Part shown: positions 45,839 to 53,700 of the stretch, piece by piece
How the letters are laid out: each line of letters starts with the position of its first letter
Position numbering within the stretch: the stretch's first letter is position 1
NCBI GenBank assembly: GCA_029269725.1
Contig: JARJHS010000001.1
Location: forward strand, 620,001 to 684,000
Length of the DNA stretch: 64,000 bases
From: Pollutibacter soli
GTDB lineage: Bacteria > Bacteroidota > Bacteroidia > Chitinophagales > Chitinophagaceae
Direction of reading: 5' to 3'
The notes under the pieces: generated by a model
The model's database searches: none
What the model was told of the DNA's origin: nothing
Seen by the model: the letters and a program-made list of their open reading frames with translations, nothing else
Translations under genes and position numbers: made by a program

Positions 45839-46849
45839 GTGGGTACTACAAAAACTTCAACGGTGAAATTCAGTAAAGAGACTTATCTCTACTGGTATGA
45901 ACTGATGCTTTTGTTACGTCGTTTTGAAGAAAAGGCCGGACAGTTGTACGGTATGCAGAAAATCAGGGGTTTTTGTCACTTGTACATTGGCCAGGAAGCC
46001 CTGGCTGCAGGTTGTATGACGGCGACGCGTCCTGAAGATCCGTTTATTACTGCTTATCGTGATCATGGTCTTGCCATTGCTAAAGGGATCAGTGCCAAAG
46101 CCTGTATGGCAGAATTATATGGAAAAGCGACCGGATGCTCTAAAGGGAAAGGTGGAAGTATGCACTTTTTCGGCCTTAAGGAAGCTTTCTTTGGAGGTCA
46201 TGGCATCGTTGGTGCTCAGATTGGAACCGGTGCAGGTTTGGCTTTCGCTGAAAAATATAAAGGCACTGATAATGTCTCTCTTACATTTTTCGGGGATGGA
46301 GCCGCACGCCAGGGTATGCTGCATGAAACTTTCAACATGGCGATGCTGTGGAAACTACCGGTGATCTTTATTTGCGAAAACAACAACTATGCGATGGGTA
46401 CCTCAGTTGCCCGTACTTCAAATGTTGTTGATATTTATAAGCTGGCTGATGCTTATGATATGCCTGGCGATTCAGTTGATGGCATGAGTCCGGAAGCTGT
46501 GCACGAAGCTGTGGCGAGAGCGGTTAAGCGCGCACGTGCGGGTGATGGACCAACACTGCTGGAAATGAAAACCTATCGTTACAAAGGACATTCCATGAGT
46601 GATCCTCAGAAATACCGCACCAAAGAAGAGGTAGAAGAATACAAGAGCAAGGATCCCATCGAAGTTACAAAGGCCACATTACTCAACGAGTTTGGTGTAA
46701 GTGAAGAAGAAATTGACAAGATCATTGAACGTGTTCGGCTGGAAGTGGAAGAATCAGTACAATTCGCTGAGGAAAGCCCATGGCCGGATGATAACGAACT
46801 GCTGAAAGACGTTTACGTACAGGAAGATTATCCTTTCATTGTAGACTAA
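45839..46849 (+). CDS. pdhA: Pyruvate dehydrogenase E1 component, alpha subunit
   Basis: 336 residues from a GTG start, matching the family length. The frame is open to 45593, but the upstream 82 codons look non-coding and contain the promoter. KIRGFCHLYIGQEALAAG begins the conserved core. The thiamine diphosphate motif GDGAARQGMLHETFNMAMLW...NN near residue 160, and the phosphorylation-loop-like RYKGHSMSDPQKYRTKEEV near 255, are typical. With the beta subunit it decarboxylates pyruvate for acetyl-CoA formation. The beta subunit gene is not adjacent here. Confidence 0.94.
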   Translation: MGTTKTSTVKFSKETYLYWYELMLLLRRFEEKAGQLYGMQKIRGFCHLYIGQEALAAGCMTATRPEDPFITAYRDHGLAIAKGISAKACMAELYGKATGCSKGKGGSMHFFGLKEAFFGGHGIVGAQIGTGAGLAFAEKYKGTDNVSLTFFGDGAARQGMLHETFNMAMLWKLPVIFICENNNYAMGTSVARTSNVVDIYKLADAYDMPGDSVDGMSPEAVHEAVARAVKRARAGDGPTLLEMKTYRYKGHSMSDPQKYRTKEEVEEYKSKDPIEVTKATLLNEFGVSEEEIDKIIERVRLEVEESVQFAEESPWPDDNELLKDVYVQEDYPFIVD

Positions 46850-46870
46850 TAAAAATTAATATACACCATC

Positions 46871-46895
46871 GTATAGTCTCCGGCTATACTTTTTT
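46871..46895 (+). terminator. Terminator of pdhA
   Basis: Stem GTATAG / CTATAC with a 7-base loop followed by six T, 21 bases after the stop. Confidence 0.75.
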
Positions 46896-46915
46896 CATTT
46901 AAACTCAACTTAAAG

Positions 46916-47593
46916 ATGTCAGAAAAAAAAGTTCAGGATACGGAACAGGATGAACTGGTCCGCAGTGCCCGTGGATTCTGGGAGAAAAACAGCAAACTGG
47001 TCCTGATCATTAGTAGCGCGATCATCGTTCTTGCAGGCGGTTACCTTGGTTATAAATATTTCATTCAGCTGCCAAAAGAGGAGAAAGCGCAGGAGGAAAT
47101 ATTCAAAGCAGAAGCCTATTTCAGAAAAGACTCACTCTCACTTGCTCTTAATGGCGATGTAAGCACTTCGGGATTTTTGAAAATGATCAAAAAATACGAT
47201 GGTACCAAAACAGGCAACCTGGCAAAATTGTATGCAGGTGAATGTTATCTTCAGCTGGGCGATTTCAACAACGCTGTTAAATACCTGAAAGACTTTAACG
47301 CTAATGGAGCAAAACAGGTTGAAGCGAAAGTTGCTGGCCTTCTGGGTGATGCATATTCTGAATTGAAGAAAAGTGAAGAAGCAATTTCTTCATACAAGAA
47401 AGCGGGTACTCTTTTCGAATATGACCAGTCTTTGTCGTCTGAATATCTTTTCAGGGCAGGTTTGCTTTCTGAACTGAGTGGTAAAACAAAGGAAGCCGCT
47501 GAAATGTATAAGCAGATAAAAGAGAAATATCCAAAGTCTGAAAAAGGATTCCTGGTTGACAAATATCTTGCCCGTCTTGGTGTGAACGAATAA
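46916..47593 (+). CDS. Membrane-anchored TPR protein (YfgM-like)
   Basis: 225 residues. A cytoplasmic N-terminal segment of about 30 residues is followed by one membrane helix (LVLIISSAIIVLAGGYLGYKYFI). Tetratricopeptide-type repeats run from about 60 to 220 (LAKLYAGECYLQLGDFNNAVKYL, VAGLLGDAYSELKKSEEAISSYKKA, EYLFRAGLLSELSGKTKEAAEMYKQI). The layout matches YfgM, an inner-membrane partner of periplasmic chaperones and the translocon. The partner here is not known. Confidence 0.82.
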   Translation: MSEKKVQDTEQDELVRSARGFWEKNSKLVLIISSAIIVLAGGYLGYKYFIQLPKEEKAQEEIFKAEAYFRKDSLSLALNGDVSTSGFLKMIKKYDGTKTGNLAKLYAGECYLQLGDFNNAVKYLKDFNANGAKQVEAKVAGLLGDAYSELKKSEEAISSYKKAGTLFEYDQSLSSEYLFRAGLLSELSGKTKEAAEMYKQIKEKYPKSEKGFLVDKYLARLGVNE

Positions 47594-47611
47594 TCATAGA
47601 CATTTAAGAAG

Positions 47612-47651
47612 AAAAAGGTGAGGGGTGAGTTGGCACTTTTCGCCTTTTTTG
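47612..47651 (+). terminator. Terminator between the TPR gene and ribH
   Basis: A 9-bp stem (AAAAAGGTG / CGCCTTTTT, one G-T pair) with a 20-base loop runs into a T-rich tail. Confidence 0.6.
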
Positions 47652-47684
47652 ATTTTTAACGGTTGGTTAATTTTAATAGATTAT

Positions 47685-48185
47685 ATGGCATCAAAAGGGA
47701 ATAGCAGGCTCACTTCAGATAAAGGAAAATCAAAACTGGAAAAAGCCCGCGCAGTTATTATCGTAAGAACGAACTGGAATCCTGAAATAGTAGACGAACT
47801 GGAGAAGGGATGTATAAAAGTTCTGAAAGAGAAAAAAATACCATTCAGGTCGATCACCGTTCCGGGTGCTGTGGAGATTCCCTTCGCTGTCAAAAAATAT
47901 TATGAGGAAGTCGGTAGAAAAAAAGATGCAGCAGGAGCATTTGTGACACTTGGTTGCGTGATCCGAGGCGATACTCCGCATTTTGATTATGTGTGCAAAG
48001 CAGTAACAGACGGAGTTTCGCAGTTGAATCTTATTTTGCCCGTACCAGTAATATTTGGCGTTCTGACAGTAGAGAATGATAAACAGGCAAAGGAGAGAAT
48101 CGGTGGTAAACACGGACATAAGGGAGAGGAAGCAGCACTTACAGCGATAGCAATGATGGAGCTGGTGGAGTCATTCGGAAAATAG
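47685..48185 (+). CDS. ribH: 6,7-dimethyl-8-ribityllumazine synthase
   Basis: 166 residues from the ATG at 47685; a frame start 60 bases upstream lies in the terminator. VRTNWNPEIVDELEKGC is the N-terminal ring-stacking segment (Trp in place of the usual Phe). VPGAVEIPFAVKKY, GCVIRGDTPHFDYVCKAVTDGV (with the catalytic His) and PVIFGVLTVENDKQAKER follow. It condenses the pyrimidine and butanone phosphate precursors in riboflavin synthesis. No FMN riboswitch-like structure is seen upstream. Confidence 0.97.
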   Translation: MASKGNSRLTSDKGKSKLEKARAVIIVRTNWNPEIVDELEKGCIKVLKEKKIPFRSITVPGAVEIPFAVKKYYEEVGRKKDAAGAFVTLGCVIRGDTPHFDYVCKAVTDGVSQLNLILPVPVIFGVLTVENDKQAKERIGGKHGHKGEEAALTAIAMMELVESFGK

Positions 48186-48219
48186 TATTGGCTGGATTGG
48201 TAAAAAATCAACTACCGAA

Positions 48220-48939
48220 ATGAAGGTATCTCTTTTTATACCCTGTTTTATGGACCAGCTATATCCTGATATAGCATTCAACACGGTGAAAGTGCTGCAG
48301 AAAGCAGGGTGTACCGTGGGGTACAACACAAACCAGACCTGCTGCGGACAGCCGGCGTACAACGCCGGATTTAAAGCAGAGTCAAGAGCTGTCTGTGAAA
48401 AATTTCTTTCGGATTTTAACGATAGCGAAATTATTGTGACACCAAGCGCATCCTGTGCAGGGTTTATCCGGAATTATTATAATGAAATCTTTAGCTCATC
48501 AGCACTATCCTGGAACATTCAGCGCCTCACAAAAAAAGTATATGAACTCAGTGATTTTCTCGTCAACATTTTAAAAGTCGAAAATCTTGGAGCAAGTTTC
48601 GAAGGGTTAGCTACTTATCATGATTCCTGCGCCGGTCTTCGTGAATATGGTATTAAATCAGAGCCGCGAAAACTATTGCAACACGTGAAACGGCTTCAAC
48701 TTACAGAAATGAGCGATGTTGAAACCTGCTGTGGTTTTGGTGGAAGTTTTGCTGTTAAATTTGAATCTATTTCTTTGGCAATGGGAGATCAAAAGGCAGG
48801 TAATATCTCGGCTACCGGTGCTCGTTATGTAATCTCCACAGATGTTAGTTGTCTGATGCACATTCAGGGAGTAATTGAGAATAAAAATATTCAAGTGAAA
48901 TCATTGCATCTGGCAGATGTATTGGCGAGCGGATACTAG
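48220..48939 (+). CDS. lutA: LutA/YkgE-type iron-sulfur (CCG domain) protein
   Basis: 239 residues with two Cys-rich CCG modules. The first has IPCFMDQLYPDIAF and CCGQPAYNAGF near residue 42, the second YHDSCAGLREYG and CCGFGGSFAVKF near 170. This is the LutA layout, part of the LutABC lactate oxidation complex. lutB and lutC are not adjacent, so the assignment to lactate use is by family only; a heterodisulfide-reductase-like role is an alternative. It follows ribH by 34 bases. Confidence 0.83.
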   Translation: MKVSLFIPCFMDQLYPDIAFNTVKVLQKAGCTVGYNTNQTCCGQPAYNAGFKAESRAVCEKFLSDFNDSEIIVTPSASCAGFIRNYYNEIFSSSALSWNIQRLTKKVYELSDFLVNILKVENLGASFEGLATYHDSCAGLREYGIKSEPRKLLQHVKRLQLTEMSDVETCCGFGGSFAVKFESISLAMGDQKAGNISATGARYVISTDVSCLMHIQGVIENKNIQVKSLHLADVLASGY

Positions 48940-48980
48940 GGTAGGCCGAAGGACGAATTATTAAAGACAATTTCCTGCGA

Positions 48981-49008
48981 TTGTATTTCTCCCGCCTCCT
49001 TACTTTTG
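48981..49008 (+). promoter_or_regulatory. Promoter of the EVE-domain gene
   Basis: TTG at 48981-48983 and TACTTTTG at 49001-49008 with a 17-base spacer fit the Bacteroidota consensus. The start codon follows 44 bases later. Confidence 0.55.
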
Positions 49009-49052
49009 TCTCGGGCCTCTCTATAAACCGTTAACTACAAACCAAAAACTAC

Positions 49053-49463
49053 ATGGCTCATTGGCTTTTGAAATCAGAACCGACAGCATATTCATGGGAC
49101 CAGATGCTCGCAGATAAAAAAACAGTATGGAGCGGGATCAGAAATTATGCAGCACGTTTGCATTTGAGAGCAATGAAAAAAGGTGATGAGTGTTTTTTCT
49201 ACCATAGCAATAAGGGGCTGGAGATTGTCGGTATTGTGAAGATTATCAAGGAAGCCTACCAGGATCCGACAACTACTGATGAAGCCTGGGTTGCCGTTGA
49301 CATCGCGCCGGTTAAAACATTAAAGAAGCCAGTATCCCTTGATCAGATAAAAGCTGAAAAATCGCTGGCAGAAATGGCCCTGATTCGCATCAGTCGTCTG
49401 AGCACGCAACCAGTAACTGATAATGAGTGGAAGACGATTATGAAAATGGCAGGTGAGAAATAA
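49053..49463 (+). CDS. EVE domain (DUF55) protein
   Basis: 136 residues, a stand-alone EVE domain: HWLLKSEPTAYSWDQMLADKKTVWSGIRNYAARLHLRAMKKGD (given in part) forms the pocket with conserved Trp, Ser and Asn, and FYHSNKGLEIVGIVKI the following strands. EVE domains are related to PUA and YTH folds and bind modified bases in DNA or RNA. Stand-alone forms are widespread. Only 15 bases separate it from the sirtuin gene, so they form an operon. Confidence 0.93.
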   Translation: MAHWLLKSEPTAYSWDQMLADKKTVWSGIRNYAARLHLRAMKKGDECFFYHSNKGLEIVGIVKIIKEAYQDPTTTDEAWVAVDIAPVKTLKKPVSLDQIKAEKSLAEMALIRISRLSTQPVTDNEWKTIMKMAGEK

Positions 49464-49478
49464 TTTTCGATTTGTCTT

Positions 49479-50165
49479 ATGGAAAAGAAAAAACTCGTTG
49501 TGCTCACAGGTGCAGGAATCAGTGCCGAAAGCGGACTGAAAACGTTCCGCGATTCTGACGGCCTATGGGAAGGTTATGCAGTTGAGGACGTTGCAACACC
49601 GCGAGCCTGGAGAAAAGATCCTTCTTTAGTGCTTCAATTCTATAACGAACGAAGGAAGGATGTACGTGAAGCAAAACCTAACGCTGCGCATTTTGGACTT
49701 GCCGGGCTGGAAAATGATTTCGATGTTACCATAATAACGCAGAATATCGATGATCTGCACGAACGCGCTGGTAGTACTAAGATTATTCATTTGCATGGTG
49801 AGATTTTTAAAATGCGCAGTGAAAGAAATCCTCAACTTTTGTACCCGGTCCGGGATGAGATTAAAATAGGTGATCTTGCTGAAGATGGTGCCCAGCTAAG
49901 ACCAGCAATTGTTTGGTTCGAGGAACCTGTTCCCTTAATTGAAACTGCTGCTGAGATCGCTTCCGCCGCAGATATTTTTGTAATTGTGGGCACTTCTATG
50001 CTCGTGTATCCTGCAGCGGGCCTGATTCACTATGTTGCGAGGCAGACTCCGCGTTATGTAATTGATAGAAAAATTCCCGACATCGTTAGCCCAGGCAATG
50101 CTGTTTTTATAGAGAAACCTGCTACGGAAGGAGTGAAAGATCTTATCAGTTTGCTACACAAATAA
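49479..50165 (+). CDS. cobB: Sirtuin NAD-dependent deacylase, zinc-ligand cysteines absent
   Basis: 228 residues. TGAGISAESGLKTFRDSDGLWEG is the NAD motif. Y55 and R58 in FYNERR are the YxxR pair of class III sirtuins that accept succinyl or malonyl lysine. TQNIDDLHERAG and HLHGE (catalytic His) follow, and GTSMLVYPAAGL closes the Rossmann fold. The protein contains no cysteine, so the usual four-Cys zinc ribbon after HLHGE is missing. It probably removes acidic acyl groups from proteins. It is co-directional with the EVE gene. Confidence 0.92.
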   Translation: MEKKKLVVLTGAGISAESGLKTFRDSDGLWEGYAVEDVATPRAWRKDPSLVLQFYNERRKDVREAKPNAAHFGLAGLENDFDVTIITQNIDDLHERAGSTKIIHLHGEIFKMRSERNPQLLYPVRDEIKIGDLAEDGAQLRPAIVWFEEPVPLIETAAEIASAADIFVIVGTSMLVYPAAGLIHYVARQTPRYVIDRKIPDIVSPGNAVFIEKPATEGVKDLISLLHK

Positions 50166-50199
50166 TTTTTTCCGTTATCAATTGTTCGCCCGGTTCCGC

Positions 50200-51699
50200 T
50201 TAAAAATTGTGTACAAACCGTATACCTTCTTTCTCCAGTTCCGCAAGCACGGGCAAATAAATATCAGAATGAATGGGAATCTGTACGCCGGGTTTGGAAA
50301 TCGTACCGTCAAGTATTTTTAATGCCGCAATACCCAGTGGAAGCCCGACGGTTCTGGCCATCGCAGTATATAATCCATCTTTTCCTTTTGCTATAAAATG
50401 ACTGGCCATCGACTTCTTTGCGCCGTCTTGCACGTAATCAATTTCATGGAGCATAATGATCATGTCTTTGTCATCCGGAGATAATGCCAGCCTTTTTTCA
50501 AGTATGTACAATAGCACTTCCGCTGCACTGCAGGTTCCGCGATTGATAAGTTCCGGCGAATCCAGCCCGAGATAAAATAATTGTTTCAGCGCAAGATTGG
50601 CCTCATTCATTTCTGAAACCATCTTGGTTGTGGCTGAATTTTTTACTTTTTCCATATTCATGTCATGGAGTTTTCCAAGCTCATCAACAACGAGAAAATC
50701 CTTCAGTAAATCGGTATCGGAATTCGACAAACTTTTCCCCGATTCAATCATTTGAATCAGGTGTTCGAGATGTTCTTTGGTATTATTGAAACGCTTTGAC
50801 AATGTTTCCTGCAGCCATTCGGAAAAACCATTGCGGTCGAAATGAATCTGAAAAAATGCAGATAAACTCATGCCATCCGTATCGTACATTATTTTTTCAT
50901 CGGTTAGTTTCAAATCAATGAGGTTCTTCCAGCCAAAGGCAAAGTCCGGATGCCTTAAAGTTGTCCTGATAAATGTCTGAATACCTTCAAGTCCGTATAA
51001 CGATATATATGAAAGTGAATCCCGATTCGGATACCAACTCCAGTTACCAGCACCAGGAATGCTTACCTGCCTTTCCGGTCTGAATAGCTGGTAATAATTC
51101 TCCCTGATAGCTACACCGTTTTGCAGAAACGAGGCGCCATCTTTTCCGGCGAAAACAATATTTCTTGGGTTCCAGCTGATTTTATAATGCCAGGGATTGT
51201 CGTCACTTTCAGGCGCAACAAGTCCTCCGCAATGCGATTTAAAAGAGGTGATTTTTCCTCCACGTGCGCGAATTCCGTCGATCATCCACATTGCGCTCAT
51301 ATGATCAATCCCGGGGTCCAGTCCCATTTCACATAGAAAGATAAGTCCGAGTTTTTCTGCATCAACATTCAACTCCCTTATTTCCGGGGTTGCATATGAA
51401 GCGTTGAGGAAATGCTTTTTGAACTCTATGCATTTTTTTGCAATCGACAAATGCAAATGGGGAGGTAATAGCGAAATCACCAGGTCCGCCATTTCCACAA
51501 GGCTGTCTATCTGCTTCTCTTCGTCACTGTTAATTCCATATGCTGATGCATTAGCATTATCCCTGGTCTTAGCGACAGCCAGTTCCAGGTTTGCATCCAC
51601 CACATGTAAATGAAAATCGTGTCTTTCAGCACGACCTAAAAGAAAATCAATTAAAACTGTAGCCGATTTACCCGCTCCGAACAGTACAATATGTTTCAT
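50200..51699 (-). CDS. Saccharopine dehydrogenase-like protein
   Basis: 499 residues from MKHIVLFGAGKSATVL (a start two codons upstream at 51705 is also possible). The N-terminal Rossmann domain has the GAGKSA dinucleotide loop, DLVISLLPPHLHLSIAKKCI and FLCEMGLDPGIDHMSAM. The C-terminal catalytic part contains GLVAPESDDNPWHYKISWNP and RNIVFAGKDGA segments of the Lys9/saccharopine dehydrogenase family. In bacteria the exact substrate is often unknown; lysine metabolism or a carboxynorspermidine-like reaction is possible. It is convergent with the sirtuin gene. Confidence 0.87.
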   Translation of the reverse strand: MKHIVLFGAGKSATVLIDFLLGRAERHDFHLHVVDANLELAVAKTRDNANASAYGINSDEEKQIDSLVEMADLVISLLPPHLHLSIAKKCIEFKKHFLNASYATPEIRELNVDAEKLGLIFLCEMGLDPGIDHMSAMWMIDGIRARGGKITSFKSHCGGLVAPESDDNPWHYKISWNPRNIVFAGKDGASFLQNGVAIRENYYQLFRPERQVSIPGAGNWSWYPNRDSLSYISLYGLEGIQTFIRTTLRHPDFAFGWKNLIDLKLTDEKIMYDTDGMSLSAFFQIHFDRNGFSEWLQETLSKRFNNTKEHLEHLIQMIESGKSLSNSDTDLLKDFLVVDELGKLHDMNMEKVKNSATTKMVSEMNEANLALKQLFYLGLDSPELINRGTCSAAEVLLYILEKRLALSPDDKDMIIMLHEIDYVQDGAKKSMASHFIAKGKDGLYTAMARTVGLPLGIAALKILDGTISKPGVQIPIHSDIYLPVLAELEKEGIRFVHNF

Positions 51700-51828
51700 T
51701 TCCAATCTTTCTGATCACTAAGTTAGGGAAAGACGGAAGAATGCTTTTTTAATACCTGATGAAAAAATACCAGTAGTGGATTAACGTGGGGGGAAATGAA
51801 ATCGAAGGAAAAATACGCGGAGAGTGAC

Positions 51829-53406
51829 TTATTTCGAATAACTAAGTTCGCCTGAAGCGATACTCCTGATCATTGATTCAACTTTTACGCCACGTGCTGA
51901 TTTGGGAATTTCAATTGACTTTTGAGATTGCGGCGCGATAGATGCGAATTGAACAGTTTCAGTTTTGTAAACTTTCTTATTGGCCTGTATATAAGTCAAT
52001 TCCACTGTTACGTGGTCCAGTGGATAATTTGAATTGTTCTTTACAACAAGGTCAAATTCTTTTATTCCGCCAAATAAACCGGTTCTGTATTCGCTCATTT
52101 TAACCTGAACCAGTTGTGCAATATTCTTTATTGAACCTTCTTTCTCAACAGCTTCGTTATTTGTTTCTTCTTTTTTTGTACCTGATTCGTCTGCAGTTAT
52201 TATTTCTTCAGTAGGAGCCATTACCGGTGCGACCATAGCAGGTACCGGTTTCTTATCTTTTGTTTTTTTTGAAACCACGATTTTTTTTTCCTCAGCTGTT
52301 GTTTTATTCTCTGCTGCCGGTGGCCCATTATTTTCAACCTGTAAGTTAGTGGGAGTTAAAGGCGGAGGATCTGCCACAGGAACTGCTATAGGTACAGTTG
52401 ATGCAGACACGGCGGCACCAGCATTATTTTTTTCAGCCTTTTCCGGAATCGTTGACCTATTGCTGTTTAATGTTTTCAATTCATATGCAGGATTGATAAT
52501 TGAATTTGCGATCAGCAAACCGACCATCATTAATGAAGCCAGCGCAACAGCCACTGCAAGAGATTGAAGCGAAAACGAAAACGGCTTACGGAAACGACTG
52601 CCTGCAAAATGAATTTTTTCAATAACCGGTTCCTGGCTAAAACTGAAGCTTTCCGGTCGATGCTGAATAGCAGCAAAACCATTTTTGATAACCATCCCCG
52701 CGGGTTCGTGTGCCTGTGAAACAGGAACTTCATCGACCGGCGCAAAAGTTTCACCGATTCGTATAACAACAGGCGGAGTAGTTACCACTGGTTTCAGTTC
52801 AGCGACCTCTTTATCTTTGATTTCTTTAATAAGCACAGCCGCTGCCGGTCGTGCAATTGTGATTACGGGAGCTGCTTTCTTTTCTTCCTTCTGCTTTTCG
52901 GTTATACTTCTTATTACTACAACCCTTTTTTTAGTTGCAGTTGATGGATATGAGACCCAGACTTTTGATTTCGGAATATTCGCATCATCTGCTTTGAACA
53001 AAGGTTCAAGCATTTTCGTTTCCTGTATCAACGCCACAGGCGCAGGCATCTCACGGTATTTTTCAGCCATGAAAAATCTGGCTAGCGTTGGAAACTCGAA
53101 TAACTCCTGCTCCGGTATATGACGGTTACCTATAACCGATTTTTCAGTTAATCCTTTTATTAAGATATAATCGTTCTGCAACCTTGTCCTTGACATTGGT
53201 GGTTTGTCAAAGCCGATGTCCGTGTTTGATGTTGAAGAGATAAACTTTTTAAATTCATCCATTTCGGTTGGATATCTCCATGAATTGCTCCTTCCGTCAA
53301 TCCATATCAGGTCCTGAGAGTTAAGACCCAGTTTCACCAGGTTCTCGAATGTATGAGGCCCGGTTTGAACATTACTTCTCAACAGTAAATATCGATCCAT
53401 TTCCAT
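51829..53406 (-). CDS. GYF_2/DUF4339-domain membrane protein
   Basis: 525 residues. The N-terminal 60 residues (RYLLLRSNVQTGPHTFENLVKLGLNSQDLIWIDGRSNSWRYP, in part) match the GYF_2 fold often found at protein N-termini in Bacteroidota. A charged linker leads to one membrane helix at about 285-308 (SLAVAVALASLMMVGLLIANS). A long Lys/Pro/Glu-rich region follows at about 330-440. A beta domain at 440-525 (MSEYRTGLFGGIKEFDLVVKNNSNYPLDHVTVELTY) resembles FxLYD-type extracellular modules. Function unknown. Confidence 0.75.
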   Translation of the reverse strand: MEMDRYLLLRSNVQTGPHTFENLVKLGLNSQDLIWIDGRSNSWRYPTEMDEFKKFISSTSNTDIGFDKPPMSRTRLQNDYILIKGLTEKSVIGNRHIPEQELFEFPTLARFFMAEKYREMPAPVALIQETKMLEPLFKADDANIPKSKVWVSYPSTATKKRVVVIRSITEKQKEEKKAAPVITIARPAAAVLIKEIKDKEVAELKPVVTTPPVVIRIGETFAPVDEVPVSQAHEPAGMVIKNGFAAIQHRPESFSFSQEPVIEKIHFAGSRFRKPFSFSLQSLAVAVALASLMMVGLLIANSIINPAYELKTLNSNRSTIPEKAEKNNAGAAVSASTVPIAVPVADPPPLTPTNLQVENNGPPAAENKTTAEEKKIVVSKKTKDKKPVPAMVAPVMAPTEEIITADESGTKKEETNNEAVEKEGSIKNIAQLVQVKMSEYRTGLFGGIKEFDLVVKNNSNYPLDHVTVELTYIQANKKVYKTETVQFASIAPQSQKSIEIPKSARGVKVESMIRSIASGELSYSK

Positions 53407-53648
53407 CCGACTTTAAATGTAAGATAATTCCCTGAATATTAGTTGATCAGCAGGGGTGTCTCTAGCAAAACTTTACAAATAGGGTGCGGATGTGTCTTTT
53501 CATAAAACGAACAAATGTTGTTTTTATGCCGGTTAGCCGATTGAATTTCTGTCAATGGATTTTTTCAATCGACGAGTGTCCGTTTTAAATTCACAAGAGT
53601 GGATAAAATAGAGCCAAAAAGCTCCTGACTCACCGTGTTTTACGGGCA

Positions 53649-53676
53649 TTTTCAGGTAAATTTGCACACCTGAAAA
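53649..53676. promoter_or_regulatory. Dyad operator overlapping the gyrA -7 element
   Basis: TTTTCAGGT (53649-53657) and ACCTGAAAA (53668-53676) form a perfect 9-bp inverted repeat with a 10-base spacer. The -7 element TAAATTTG (53657-53664) lies between the arms, and the right arm falls at the expected transcription start. This is the layout of a repressor-type operator. Confidence 0.55.
53657..53664 (+). promoter_or_regulatory. -7 element of gyrA
   Basis: TAAATTTG matches TAnnTTTG exactly and lies 36 bases before the ATG. No clear TTG is present at -33. Confidence 0.55.
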
Positions 53677-53700
53677 GTCAACCATCGTAACGAAAAAATT

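Noticed and set aside
47594-47684. FMN riboswitch before ribH
   Set aside because: The interval is about 90 bases, mostly a terminator hairpin, and too short for the conserved FMN aptamer.
49053-50165. EVE-sirtuin pair as an established defence system
   Set aside because: Both proteins exist widely as housekeeping forms and no restriction, helicase or nuclease gene is adjacent; kept only as a hypothesis.
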